From Oceanobacillus_B kapialis (GTDB lineage Bacteria; Bacillota; Bacilli; Bacillales; Amphibacillaceae), in assembly GCF_042685265.1 (NCBI RefSeq), contig NZ_JBHUMX010000045.1: 64,000 bases of DNA; one strand, 5' to 3'. Positions 17,337 to 26,457 of this stretch are shown piece by piece. The position numbers were made by a program, and so were the translations under genes. The notes under the pieces are model-generated. The model was given only the letters and a program-made list of their open reading frames with translations. It did not search any database and had not been told where the DNA came from. Position 1 is the first letter of the stretch, and the number at the start of each line of letters is the position of its first letter.

Positions 17337-17849
17337 TTAGAATAAAATGTAATAGTAAGATACAATAACGGCAGGAAAAATTGCGTACATAAAAGGAAAC
17401 TTCACTATTTTTTTCTCTCTATTTATCATCTTTATATTTCTTTTTGCTTTCTTATTTATAAGAGCAATGAGGTTGTTGATAAGAACGTGTAAGTTTGTTC
17501 TAGTCGACACTAAGAGAAATATACCAATTATTCCTCCAAAAACAATAGAATACATTAAAATATATAGAACATTCTCTACACCAGTAAACGCTCCGATTGA
17601 TGCAAACAATTTTACATCACCTGCCCCTATTGCTTTAAAAGCATATAGCAACAAACAAACTCCTCCACCCGCAATAATTCCAAAGAATGCAAAAAGGAGC
17701 CCATTTATCCCATCACCGATTAGATGACAAATCACCCCTAAAAGGGTACTTCCTGCGGTTAACCAATTAGGGATCTTATTTTGTTTTATATCCCATATAA
17801 AGGCAACAATAATAATAATAAATAAAAGGTAGTCATATACGTATAACAT
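17337..17849 (-). CDS. Tad-type prepilin peptidase (A24 family, TadV/CpaA-like)
   Basis: 170-residue polytopic aspartic protease that processes Flp-type prepilins and pseudopilins. The first catalytic Asp lies in the WDIKQNKIPNW segment near residue 19-20, and the second in the conserved GxGD motif (GAGDVKL) near residue 72-75. It lacks the N-methyltransferase domain of the larger PilD enzymes, as expected for Tad systems. AGGTGAG precedes the ATG. It is the last gene of the Tad operon. Confidence 0.9.
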   Translation of the reverse strand: MLYVYDYLLFIIIIVAFIWDIKQNKIPNWLTAGSTLLGVICHLIGDGINGLLFAFFGIIAGGGVCLLLYAFKAIGAGDVKLFASIGAFTGVENVLYILMYSIVFGGIIGIFLLVSTRTNLHVLINNLIALINKKAKRNIKMINREKKIVKFPFMYAIFPAVIVSYYYILF

Positions 17850-17880
17850 GTCTCACCTAACCTAATCTAAAAGACTATTA

Positions 17881-18456
17881 TTACATGCCTCCAACCCAGA
17901 GGCGTTCATAAGCTTTTTTCTTTAGTGTAATTGTACGGTCTACAAATGGCACGGTTAAGTCCATATCATACGTAGCCGTAATACCGATATAAGACGCTGA
18001 CGACCCATTAATAGATCCCGGCAATTCTACATCTACCTGTATATTTGAGTTATCAAAAGCGAATGAATCAACATTATCGGCAAACTTCTTTTTAACTAGA
18101 GGGCTTAATACATCAGAACCTAATTGTTGGAGAAAATTTGATCCTGATATGTCAATATCAAACTGCTCACGAAAAGTTGTTCCTGCTAGTTTCTCGACGT
18201 CTGACAAATTAAATTCGTTAATAGATATACCTGCCAATTTACTATTTGCTATCGTTTTTGCTTGTTCTGTTAGAATAGTTGCCGGATAAGCATGAGTAGC
18301 AATTACTTCGGCAGTTTCTGATACAGATTTATTAAGTGCTGTCTCAGCAATTGAAATTCTAATAATGGAAGCCATAAATACAACAAATAACATAAATACT
18401 GGTAAGACCATTGCAGCCTCCAATGTAATACTCCCATCTTCTTTGCGTAAACGCAT
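17881..18456 (-). CDS. TadE-like pseudopilin
   Basis: 191 residues with a TadE-type N-terminus: short basic leader, EDGSITLEAAMVLPVFML with the Gly and the +5 Glu of type IVb pilin processing, then a membrane helix to about residue 32. The remainder is soluble and extracytoplasmic. A GGGGGTGGG site precedes the ATG. It is the second-last gene of the Tad operon, next to the prepilin peptidase that probably processes it. Confidence 0.82.
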   Translation of the reverse strand: MRLRKEDGSITLEAAMVLPVFMLFVVFMASIIRISIAETALNKSVSETAEVIATHAYPATILTEQAKTIANSKLAGISINEFNLSDVEKLAGTTFREQFDIDISGSNFLQQLGSDVLSPLVKKKFADNVDSFAFDNSNIQVDVELPGSINGSSASYIGITATYDMDLTVPFVDRTITLKKKAYERLWVGGM

Positions 18457-18531
18457 TTACCCACCCCCAACAGGGAACATGCCAGACCAATCACACAGAC
18501 TATCATTGTTTCTGGCATGAATTAATATGTT

Positions 18532-19203
18532 TTAATTTGCTTCATCAGCATTAAAGACAAATGAAACTTGGTTCGAAAGTGAATCCAAATCAAAAGCCGT
18601 TTGTAAAGCATATTCATCACTTTGCTCGATATCAAATAACAAAACACCGTTAACAGATTCGCCTGGCGCAATCTCTGCTGGCCATTCCTCTGCAACTCCA
18701 TCAATATAAAACCAAGGTAGCCCTCCTGCTCCAGGCTCTGTAGCTAATTCTGTACTACTTAAAGCGTCTTCTGGGTTCAATACGTCATCGCCTAAATTCT
18801 TAATTGTTAGATTTACAATGACATAGTTCCCTTCCTGCGTAGGTTCTCCACCGGCTTCTTCTGTAATTTCAACTGAATTTAATGTTATCTCATGTGTGGA
18901 AAAATTATTAACGATCTTTCCTGTATCACCAATACCTAATTCAAGCTGATCTTCAGCCTCTTCAATAGCCTCTCCAGACGTATCAGCTTCTTCCTCCGTA
19001 TTGTCTGAAGCGTCTTCTCCCTGAGAGGATTCCGCTTCATCAGTATTAGCAGGTTTTGAGTTGTTTGTTCCTTCAGTAGTAGATTCCTGGTTCTCTCCTT
19101 GGCTAGAAGTTGAATCTTCCTCATTATTATCTTCATTACTGCAAGCAACGAACATGACTGCAAATAATATTAATACACATGAGTTAAGTATAATTCGTTT
19201 CAT
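18532..19203 (-). CDS. DUF4352-type lipoprotein within the Tad operon
   Basis: 223 residues. A signal peptide ends in a lipobox (FVAC, Cys21), followed by about 60 residues rich in Glu, Ser, Asn and Thr, then a beta-rich domain with the DUF4352 pattern (an N-terminal NSVEIT strand, YVIVNLTIKNLG, GESVNGVLLFDI). This would be an outer-face membrane lipoprotein. It lies between two TadE/TadG-like genes on the same strand with short gaps. Downstream, in the 75-bp gap before the next gene, a 9-base inverted repeat (CATGCCAGA / TCTGGCATG, 18478-18519) could process or attenuate the message. Confidence 0.85.
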   Translation of the reverse strand: MKRIILNSCVLILFAVMFVACSNEDNNEEDSTSSQGENQESTTEGTNNSKPANTDEAESSQGEDASDNTEEEADTSGEAIEEAEDQLELGIGDTGKIVNNFSTHEITLNSVEITEEAGGEPTQEGNYVIVNLTIKNLGDDVLNPEDALSSTELATEPGAGGLPWFYIDGVAEEWPAEIAPGESVNGVLLFDIEQSDEYALQTAFDLDSLSNQVSFVFNADEAN

Positions 19204-19216
19204 TAAATATTCCTCC

Positions 19217-21340
19217 TTAGTATGAATAATCCACTTCTTTTTCTATATAATACCTTCCATTTCTTACACTGCCCTCTAAAATACCTGTAGATCCAAGCAT
19301 ATCCATAACACCTGGTAAAAACCATAAATCTATCGATGCTTCAGCCTTTGCACTTACATATGTTGGTGCTTCAACAATATCCTGTGTGGTTTTATTATCA
19401 ACTACTGCCTGAATTCGATTAATCCGCGAATCACCACCGGGATGCATGAATAAAAATAGTCGTAAGTAAAATTTATAATCTGTCATGAAGGGCCTCATCC
19501 TGTCTATATGCAGTAATGGAACCTCTTCTCCACTAGTAAGCTTTTCAATATCTTTAACTGTTCTATTAAAAGCCCAAACCGTGGCAGCAATAAACTTAGG
19601 TAATGGATGTGGGACAGCTTTTACTTCTGTTTGGGTAAATGATGCTATGAAATTAAATGCAAACCTTGTTGCTGTCAATTCTAGTAGCGCATATCCATAA
19701 TTCACACCAGGAGTATGAGATCCGTACAAAATATACTCTACCTCACGATTAATAAAGAGAAAATTATCAGGATAACTACTTGGTTGAAATAAACCAAGCT
19801 CATTGTCTGACGCGAACCTTGTAAGGATATATTCGTTAATATACGCCTCATCTCTTACATCTTTTGCTAATCCTCCTAAATTATGAAACAAACTACCTAT
19901 CATATCGAATGAATCTTGTGAACCCTGTTCAGCATCCTCCAAATCCAAGTCTCCAGCACTATTCTCAGACGCACCACCATAGGTTGTAACTAAGTCCTTT
20001 AGTTTATTGTAGGTGGTATAATCTGTATTTAACGCCATGCCCTTATTTACAATATCTTTAATCTTATTAAGGGCGCTAAGAGCGTCCGAAAAGCTTCCTC
20101 CACTTCCCGAATCACCTGTTTCGGTTTCTTCATAGTTATTATCTGCATAATTATGTGCTGCCTTAGTATCTGTATAAGCTGTATCAAAATGGTTTTTTAT
20201 GTTATTTATCACCGCATTATGAGGTCCATTTAAAAACCCTTCAAAATCACTAATTTGATATTTGACATATGGTAAGAGAGTCGCAGAATTTCCCGGTGCA
20301 CCGCCATCTACACTTTTTCCTGCTTTTTTTGTTTTCGAAATGCTGCTTGTAAAAAAGCTTTTTTCAATGACATATTCACTGATCTGATTTGTTAAATCGT
20401 TCAATTCTCCCTCTACTTCAGTTAACGCTTGGTCACTACAGTTGTTGCTTGAAAGATTATTATACTTCTGATTAACATCTTCCTTGACATCCCCAATTTT
20501 CTTCTCAATATTATTGTTAATCCTTTGAGCTTTCTCTAAGTCCTTTACAGCATTGTTTAATTCCTTTTTAGCAGTGTTACCTTTCGTTCTAATCTCAACC
20601 AAGACATTTCTAAGATCATTTTCAAATTCTTCCTCAGGTTCTTCCTCATATTCTGGAAACTGAGCCCTTGCATCTTCTAAGTTATCCACATTGGGGTAAG
20701 TAGATCTAGCGCTATCATTAACTTTACCCTCTGCATCTTTTAAGCTGTTACGTGCATTTAAGAGGTGCTTGACAGCATCATCCATACTCTCATCTCTATC
20801 TTGAACCAAGCCATCAACTTCTTTTGCAACATCAACATAAACTTCAGCTTCTTGCATGGTACATGTGTAAGGTAGAATGCCATCGATTATAACCTTGCCG
20901 AATTCAATTGGGGCTTTATATTTCATATCCTCAAGAATCTGATGCTTTACAATTTCTGTATTAGAAAAAGTTCGGTTTTCATTTGGCTCAAATGATGTGT
21001 TTTCTACCTTTGTGTCCACAAATTTATAATAACCACTTTCATCTACTGTTAAATTTTCTTCAAACACCTTATCAAATATCTCAGCTGGTTGTTCAGCCCC
21101 AGGATTAATTACAAATAGTCCTTTATTTTGAACATCTTTGTCGTATGAAGAAAAGGAAGAACGAATTGCGGACTTAGAGGCCTGCTCAACCTGGTATTCT
21201 GCAACCATTATTCTGACAAAGTCTATCAATACTGCATTAAATAAAAACAATAGGAGGGTAACGATAATTACATATATCGAAACAGCTCCATTCTCTTTTA
21301 TAACAAAGCGATGAAAAGCCGCCTTGAGTTTCTGCATCAA
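19217..21340 (-). CDS. Large TadG-like pilus-associated protein with coiled coil
   Basis: 707 residues. The N-terminus is TadE/TadG-like: basic leader, KENGAVSIYVIIVTLLLFLFNAV, then one helix. Residues 160-310 are strongly charged and predicted helical/coiled coil, with the only two cysteines of the protein, Cys160 and Cys301, at its ends. The C-terminal part (from about 500) includes an EYILYGS segment followed by a helix with conserved Arg and Asn, which reminds me of DUF5702. It lies between the lipoprotein and the TadE gene. I infer a surface or tip component; the exact role is unknown. Confidence 0.72.
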   Translation of the reverse strand: MMQKLKAAFHRFVIKENGAVSIYVIIVTLLLFLFNAVLIDFVRIMVAEYQVEQASKSAIRSSFSSYDKDVQNKGLFVINPGAEQPAEIFDKVFEENLTVDESGYYKFVDTKVENTSFEPNENRTFSNTEIVKHQILEDMKYKAPIEFGKVIIDGILPYTCTMQEAEVYVDVAKEVDGLVQDRDESMDDAVKHLLNARNSLKDAEGKVNDSARSTYPNVDNLEDARAQFPEYEEEPEEEFENDLRNVLVEIRTKGNTAKKELNNAVKDLEKAQRINNNIEKKIGDVKEDVNQKYNNLSSNNCSDQALTEVEGELNDLTNQISEYVIEKSFFTSSISKTKKAGKSVDGGAPGNSATLLPYVKYQISDFEGFLNGPHNAVINNIKNHFDTAYTDTKAAHNYADNNYEETETGDSGSGGSFSDALSALNKIKDIVNKGMALNTDYTTYNKLKDLVTTYGGASENSAGDLDLEDAEQGSQDSFDMIGSLFHNLGGLAKDVRDEAYINEYILTRFASDNELGLFQPSSYPDNFLFINREVEYILYGSHTPGVNYGYALLELTATRFAFNFIASFTQTEVKAVPHPLPKFIAATVWAFNRTVKDIEKLTSGEEVPLLHIDRMRPFMTDYKFYLRLFLFMHPGGDSRINRIQAVVDNKTTQDIVEAPTYVSAKAEASIDLWFLPGVMDMLGSTGILEGSVRNGRYYIEKEVDYSY

Positions 21341-21352
21341 CTGTTACCCTCC

Positions 21353-22018
21353 CTACCGTCGAGACATAAATTGTGTTATATAACTGGAATATTCTTGTAA
21401 TGATTTAACTGCATATATAACAAGATCAGTTGTTCTAGTAAATTCTGTCGGATCTGTTATAGAGCGAGATACTTCTACCTCTATTTGGTCTATTCCAAAT
21501 AAATTTGTAACAGAGGAAGGAAAATTCAAGGGACTATTAAGATGTACAACGATCTGGCTTCCTGCCAAGTTATTTTCATATCTTACCTCTCCTGTAGCTC
21601 CTGAGGGTAATATATCAGAAGAAACTCTTCCAAGTTTTTCTTGGGGTAGCCCTCCTCCGCCCCCTGAACCTATCGGGATACTTGCTCCCCCATTAGAAAA
21701 GATGTCGATACCAAACTGCGATAAATATTGGTCATCCGTAACTCTCCAATATAGGCCATCACCACCATCAAACGATGTGTATTTATCAAATTCACCAGTA
21801 TTAATATCCTTGTCACTGTTGTTCCATACAAAAGCAAGCTTTTCAGCAACTGAATTAGCACTGTAATGTAAGGCTGATTGTTGGTACATAACCAGAGCAA
21901 AAAATATAAAACAAAGAGTTAACATTAATAAAATAGGGAAAACAAGGGATGCTTCGATGGTGAAGCTCCCTTTTTCCTCTTCTTTAAACCTGCGGAATTT
22001 GTGACTGCCTGTTTTCAT
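21353..22018 (-). CDS. TadE family pseudopilin
   Basis: 221 residues: basic leader, EEKGSFTIEASLVFPILLML (Gly then the +5 Glu of the pilin cleavage motif), one membrane helix, and an extracytoplasmic domain with a Gly-rich loop near residue 115-125. The pattern matches TadE minor pilins. It directly follows the Flp pilin gene on the same strand and precedes the large TadG-like gene with a 12-base gap. Confidence 0.85.
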   Translation of the reverse strand: MKTGSHKFRRFKEEEKGSFTIEASLVFPILLMLTLCFIFFALVMYQQSALHYSANSVAEKLAFVWNNSDKDINTGEFDKYTSFDGGDGLYWRVTDDQYLSQFGIDIFSNGGASIPIGSGGGGGLPQEKLGRVSSDILPSGATGEVRYENNLAGSQIVVHLNSPLNFPSSVTNLFGIDQIEVEVSRSITDPTEFTRTTDLVIYAVKSLQEYSSYITQFMSRR

Positions 22019-22047
22019 AGATAGCGGTCCTTTCTTGAACTAAAGGC

Positions 22048-22239
22048 TTACTCGTTGCTTTTGAAATCTTGAATTTCACCTTCTCCAAAATCGAGAAGTT
22101 CATTTATCCATCCCATAATATTCTCTCTAAACAACAAAGCAATAACAACGATAACCGCAATAATTAACATAATCTCGAGAGTCTGTAGCCCATTCTCATC
22201 CTTCCAAAATCTCTTACAAGCGTTTTTAAATTTTTGCAT
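22048..22239 (-). CDS. Flp1-type type IVb pilin, probable major pilin
   Basis: 63 residues, within the usual range for a Flp pilin. The N-terminal leader ends in DENG, followed by LQTLE with Glu at +5, then a long hydrophobic helix (IMLIIAVIVVIALLF) and a short acidic tail. This is the canonical arrangement for cleavage by a Tad prepilin peptidase, which is encoded at the end of the same operon. It lies between tadC and the TadE genes. Confidence 0.9.
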   Translation of the reverse strand: MQKFKNACKRFWKDENGLQTLEIMLIIAVIVVIALLFRENIMGWINELLDFGEGEIQDFKSNE

Positions 22240-22277
22240 TTATAATTCCTCCTATAATTTACATTTATTTAACCTGC

Positions 22278-23150
22278 TTACATAATTGTAATTGCAGGGT
22301 AACCAACAATAATCATGACTGCCACAAAGATTAGAATTAAAGGAAACACCATTTTAGAAGAGGCTTCCTCTCCCTTTGTTTTGGAGATGTTTTTCCGCTT
22401 CTCCCACAACTCATGTGAAAGCTCACGTAATGCGATAATTAGGTCATTGCCACCTTTTCGATAGTTTAATAGAATAGTTGTGGTGAAAATGGAAATTTCC
22501 TGAATACCACATTTTCTACTTAACTCATTTAACACCTGATGGAATGGTTCATTGCTCACCATCTTATTAACTGTTTCAGTTAGCTCTCGCATTAGTGGAG
22601 AAGTGGGGTCCTGGGTTGTCGTAACACAGCGAATAAGTGCCTGCTGTACAGTCTCACCAGCGTTTACTAACAAGATTATTTTATTTACGACCTCTGGCAG
22701 CTCTGTCAATATATCATCTTTACGTTCCTTTTCCTGGCTGGAAAGTTTTGCTACCATTGCATAGGGGATCATTACCGTAAAGATAATGCCTACAATTAAA
22801 ATGGTTGTGTCCCCTTCTGAAAGTAATGTAAAAAGAAAAGTTCCTAATAAGCACACTAGTGAAGTGGAAACAAGCTGAGCGACATACATTCTCGTGTGCT
22901 GCAGGGCGGTACGGTTCCCATACAGGCTAATCATCTTCTGTTGAATTTTTGCAATTTGACTGTATAACCGCTCCATCACCTTAAAATTATCTATTAAATA
23001 CAAGGAAACAGGAGCCATAAACATAAGTGGGTATTGATCCTTAAACCCTTCCACCACCACATCGTAGCGTTTACCGACCTTAAGGGATAATCCAAAATAA
23101 ACTCCTATTATGATAAACGTTAATATGCCATATACAATCATAAGCCTCAC
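22278..23150 (-). CDS. tadC: TadC-like inner-membrane platform protein
   Basis: 290 residues of the type II secretion F-domain family, with hydrophobic helices near the N-terminus, around 100-135, and at the C-terminus, and the cytoplasmic helical domain between (EVVNKIILLVNAGETVQQAL; GIQEISIFTTTILLNYRKGG). Its start overlaps the stop of the tadB-like gene (ATGA). TadB and TadC together form the membrane platform of the pilus motor. Confidence 0.9.
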   Translation of the reverse strand: MRLMIVYGILTFIIIGVYFGLSLKVGKRYDVVVEGFKDQYPLMFMAPVSLYLIDNFKVMERLYSQIAKIQQKMISLYGNRTALQHTRMYVAQLVSTSLVCLLGTFLFTLLSEGDTTILIVGIIFTVMIPYAMVAKLSSQEKERKDDILTELPEVVNKIILLVNAGETVQQALIRCVTTTQDPTSPLMRELTETVNKMVSNEPFHQVLNELSRKCGIQEISIFTTTILLNYRKGGNDLIIALRELSHELWEKRKNISKTKGEEASSKMVFPLILIFVAVMIIVGYPAITIM

Positions 23151-24094
23151 ACCTTAATATCCATAATTCGTTGGCCATACCAGTATGAAAAGACAAGTAT
23201 CCCTAGACAAACCGTCATAAAAATTGGCCCCCTGCTGCTCCACTGGTACATCGGAGCTAAGTAATCTTCCGCACTGTATTTAAGTAAAAGGATCATCCCT
23301 AAGGGAGCAATACTCATAATCCTGGATTCAAATTTTTTCTGGGCGACCATGACGGCAACCTCTTGTTGAATATCAATTTTTTCACTAATAATATCAGAGG
23401 TCCTTCTAATCACCTCTACCAGGTTCCCACCCGTTCGTTTACACGTGATAAACACGTTCGCGAAGTTTTGTATGTCTTCTATGTCCGAGCGATTACTAAA
23501 ATCTAGTAACGCATTTTCAATCGTTTCACCATTTTCAATGCGTCGATTAATGATCTCAAACTCTTGAATGATTAACGTATTTGGGTCTGGATAGAGTAAA
23601 TACAGATCTGCCACTACTTCACGAAAGCTATTTTCAATTGATCGCCCTGCCGCTAAGGAAGATGACAAGGAGGCAATCGCTTCTTTAAACTGTAATTTTA
23701 GCTTCTCTTTCCGCTTGTTTAACAAGGACTTACGTTGGATCCTCGGATAAAGCAGTCCTAATGCTCCAAGCACAATAGTTGCAACAATACTTTCATAAAA
23801 TAAATAACCAACGAAAGCGAAGAAGGCACAAGCGATAATAGCGTAAAATACATATTCCTTTAGTGAAAGGCGATATACTGCATAATTAACTAAATGTCCT
23901 TCCACTTCTTTTTGTTGCTTTTCTTTAAATTTATCCATAAAGTGTTTCTTTTTTAGTAGTTCGAGTTCTGTATCCTTTTCGTTAGCAAGCTTACTGTCTA
24001 ATGGAATTGCTTCTTTTTTCTTTCGCTTTCTCACCGTGTAAATATACGCTCCTACCAAACAAACCAATAAAACAATTAGTAAAATATCTGTCAT
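23147..24094 (-). CDS. tadB: TadB-like inner-membrane platform protein
   Basis: 315 residues with the T2SS F domain near 125-250 (FKEAIASLSSSLAAGRSIENSF; a CKRTGGNL motif near 235) and flanking membrane helices. An N-terminal helix is followed by a basic charged segment. It overlaps tadC by four bases and starts 4 bases after the tadA/cpaF stop, so the platform and motor genes are tightly coupled. Confidence 0.9.
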   Translation of the reverse strand: MTDILLIVLLVCLVGAYIYTVRKRKKKEAIPLDSKLANEKDTELELLKKKHFMDKFKEKQQKEVEGHLVNYAVYRLSLKEYVFYAIIACAFFAFVGYLFYESIVATIVLGALGLLYPRIQRKSLLNKRKEKLKLQFKEAIASLSSSLAAGRSIENSFREVVADLYLLYPDPNTLIIQEFEIINRRIENGETIENALLDFSNRSDIEDIQNFANVFITCKRTGGNLVEVIRRTSDIISEKIDIQQEVAVMVAQKKFESRIMSIAPLGMILLLKYSAEDYLAPMYQWSSRGPIFMTVCLGILVFSYWYGQRIMDIKV

Positions 24095-24098
24095 CTAT

Positions 24099-25343
24099 TC
24101 ACCCACTCAGTCTTTCCTTATTAACAGAAATACCAGCCAGCTGTGCTTTTGTTTGATTTAGCAAGGAGTTACCAGTTGCTCGTAATTCTCCGATAACTTC
24201 TCCCGTATCGGTTTCTGCTTCTTCCTTAAATTCGTATAGAGGATTTAGAAGAACTTCTCCATTTTCTACACCGATTACCTCACTAATGGCCACGACTTTC
24301 CTCGTATTGTCCCTTAGGCGCATTAAATGCACCATAATATCAATGGAAGAGCTTATTTGCTGGCGAATAACTTCAACCGGCAGGGATGCTCCACTTAATA
24401 CCATTGTCTCAAGTCTGCTAAGCATATCTTTAGTAGAGTTTGCATGGCCTGTTGAAAGTGAACCATCATGACCTGTGTTCATAGCCTGGAGCATATCTAA
24501 GGCTTCCGCACCACGAACCTCCCCGACGATAATTCGGTCTGGTCGCATCCGTAGAGAGGATTTGATCAAATCCCGGATGGAAATTTCGCCCTTACCTTCC
24601 GTATTCGCGTTTCTAGTTTCTAAACTTACTAGATTGGGAACACTTTTGATTTGTAATTCTGCTGAATCCTCAATCGTTATAATTCGTTCATTTTGTGGAA
24701 TAAAGTTCGAAAGCACGTTTAAGAAAGTTGTTTTCCCGGATCCTGTACCTCCACCGATAAAGATATTGTATTTTGATACAACGAGTTTCTGTAAGAACTC
24801 AGAAGCCTCCTTTGAAATGGACTTCTTCTCAATTAAATCTTCAATCATAAGAGGTTTTTCCGGGAATTTACGTATAGTCATTACAGGGCCCTTTAAGGCT
24901 ATTGGTGGTAAAACAACATTTACACGCGAACCATCATGCAGTCTTGCATCAACAATTGGTGATGATTCATTTACCACTCGGTCAACCTTCGAGACGATTG
25001 CCTGTATAATATCCTCCAACTTTTGTTCGCTATCAAACTGTATATCCACTTGATAAGTTGAACCATTTTTTTCGATAAACACTTCTTTATGGTTATTTAC
25101 CATGATCTCTGTAATGCTCTTATCATCAATTAAAGGTTGGAGAACATCATATCCTCGAAAAGCATTATAAATCCTTTCAACTAAGTACTTTATTTCACTC
25201 GACTTCAACTTATGTTCGCTTGCATAATCAAAGACCGCTGCTTCCACATATTCGCGCAATTCATGGTTTTTTATGGAATGCATCAAATCCAGTGTTTCTC
25301 GCAAGTGCTGAATCAGTTCTTTAATTACCTTCTCTGTTTCCAA
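24099..25343 (-). CDS. cpaF: TadA/CpaF secretion ATPase (pilus motor)
   Basis: 414-residue VirB11-type ATPase of the Tad pilus. Walker A is GGTGSGKTT, the Walker B/Asp-box region is RPDRIIVGEVRG, and the His box TGHANS follows. I chose the TTG at 25343 because GGGAGGGAG lies 6 bases before it; the upstream ATG at 25415 is inside the end of the previous gene and would give an unlikely 24-residue extension. The true overlap with the cpaE-like gene is thus 23 bases. It powers Flp pilus assembly and possibly retraction. Confidence 0.93.
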   Translation of the reverse strand: METEKVIKELIQHLRETLDLMHSIKNHELREYVEAAVFDYASEHKLKSSEIKYLVERIYNAFRGYDVLQPLIDDKSITEIMVNNHKEVFIEKNGSTYQVDIQFDSEQKLEDIIQAIVSKVDRVVNESSPIVDARLHDGSRVNVVLPPIALKGPVMTIRKFPEKPLMIEDLIEKKSISKEASEFLQKLVVSKYNIFIGGGTGSGKTTFLNVLSNFIPQNERIITIEDSAELQIKSVPNLVSLETRNANTEGKGEISIRDLIKSSLRMRPDRIIVGEVRGAEALDMLQAMNTGHDGSLSTGHANSTKDMLSRLETMVLSGASLPVEVIRQQISSSIDIMVHLMRLRDNTRKVVAISEVIGVENGEVLLNPLYEFKEEAETDTGEVIGELRATGNSLLNQTKAQLAGISVNKERLSG

Positions 25344-26457
25344 TTGCAGCTCCCTCCCTGTTGGCAATGATTTTATCTCGAATAATAGCTTGTAATTCCC
25401 GAGTAAATTGCTCATTACCTAATACTTCCGTACTTGATTGCATAGTTGACCAGGACGCTATATAAGGGAGATAACCATCAATACTCATTTCAACAGAGTC
25501 TATTTGAGGCATTGAAGTTCCTAAATGTTTATTGAATAATACCAGTGTCTTATCTTTCACAATATTTTCTTTACCTACCAGCTTCTCTTCTTCTGCAAAG
25601 AAGCTTTTAAGTTTCAACTGACTTTGAACATCATTAACAATTGTCCAGATAACATGGTCAGCCTCTTTTAATACTGCGATATTACGCTCATGCAGGGAGC
25701 TATCAAGGTCCACGACCACATAATCATACGCACCTGTCTCTACAATTCCGTTTACTAATGTGCTTACGTCCTTTTCATTCATCTCAAGCATTTCATCTGC
25801 GCTTATTTCGATATCGAAGTAATCCACCATGGAGTATGCATCATATTTTTTTAATGCTTCCATTTTCGATCTTAATTGCTCTGATTCAGCTTTAACGTAA
25901 TAAAAAATTTGCAAGGAAGGCTGATCTTCTGCTGATGTAAAATATAAACGTGTTGAATTAAATAACTCAAGGTTTAAATAAAATACTTTAGCATCCGTTA
26001 ATGCAAGCTGTTTACAAAGGTTTACAGCAATCGTGGTTTTACCTACACCGCCACTTGCTGAATAGGATGCAATAACCTTCGTCTGTTTACTTCTGCTTAA
26101 AAGCTTTCCAGCTACTTCATTATGTTCATAGTAAATAGCTAATATGGACGATACCAATTGGTTTAACCTTTGGTACCTGTAAATTGCATTCCACTCGTTT
26201 TTTCCTTTCACTTCATCATCTTCCAAAGTAATAACGGTTGTTTCCGGTTTTACTGGGAGATCTGCTGTGGCTAGTGACGTGCTAATTAATAAAATATCAA
26301 TCTGTTGGCCCTCTTGTATGTATGTACGTAAATTAGCAGCTTTAGTAAAACTAGTCACAATGAATTGGTCTGTTTCTGTTGAAGTCCGCATAAATGCGGA
26401 TAGAGATTCTAAGTAATCTGTGTTATCGTCCAATACCACTATACGTAATTTTTTCAT
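25321..26457 (-). CDS. cpaE: TadZ/CpaE-like pilus localisation protein
   Basis: 378 residues. The first about 110 residues look like an atypical receiver domain (IVVLDDNTDYLESL). A ParA/MinD-like ATPase follows with a deviant Walker A SASGGVGKTT near residue 135-145. This architecture is that of TadZ/CpaE, which places Tad machinery in the cell. It is the first gene of the Tad operon, and the promoter must lie in the 610-bp gap to its right. Two palindromes in that gap share CAAGAT. Confidence 0.88.
   Translation of the reverse strand: MKKLRIVVLDDNTDYLESLSAFMRTSTETDQFIVTSFTKAANLRTYIQEGQQIDILLISTSLATADLPVKPETTVITLEDDEVKGKNEWNAIYRYQRLNQLVSSILAIYYEHNEVAGKLLSRSKQTKVIASYSASGGVGKTTIAVNLCKQLALTDAKVFYLNLELFNSTRLYFTSAEDQPSLQIFYYVKAESEQLRSKMEALKKYDAYSMVDYFDIEISADEMLEMNEKDVSTLVNGIVETGAYDYVVVDLDSSLHERNIAVLKEADHVIWTIVNDVQSQLKLKSFFAEEEKLVGKENIVKDKTLVLFNKHLGTSMPQIDSVEMSIDGYLPYIASWSTMQSSTEVLGNEQFTRELQAIIRDKIIANREGAAIGNREGN

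Noticed and set aside
18303..18518. 71-codon minus-strand frame
   Set aside because: It is a shifted reading of the TadE-like gene and its upstream hairpin.
25344..25415. Upstream ATG start for cpaF
   Set aside because: It lies inside cpaE and lacks a site; the TTG at 25343 has an excellent one.
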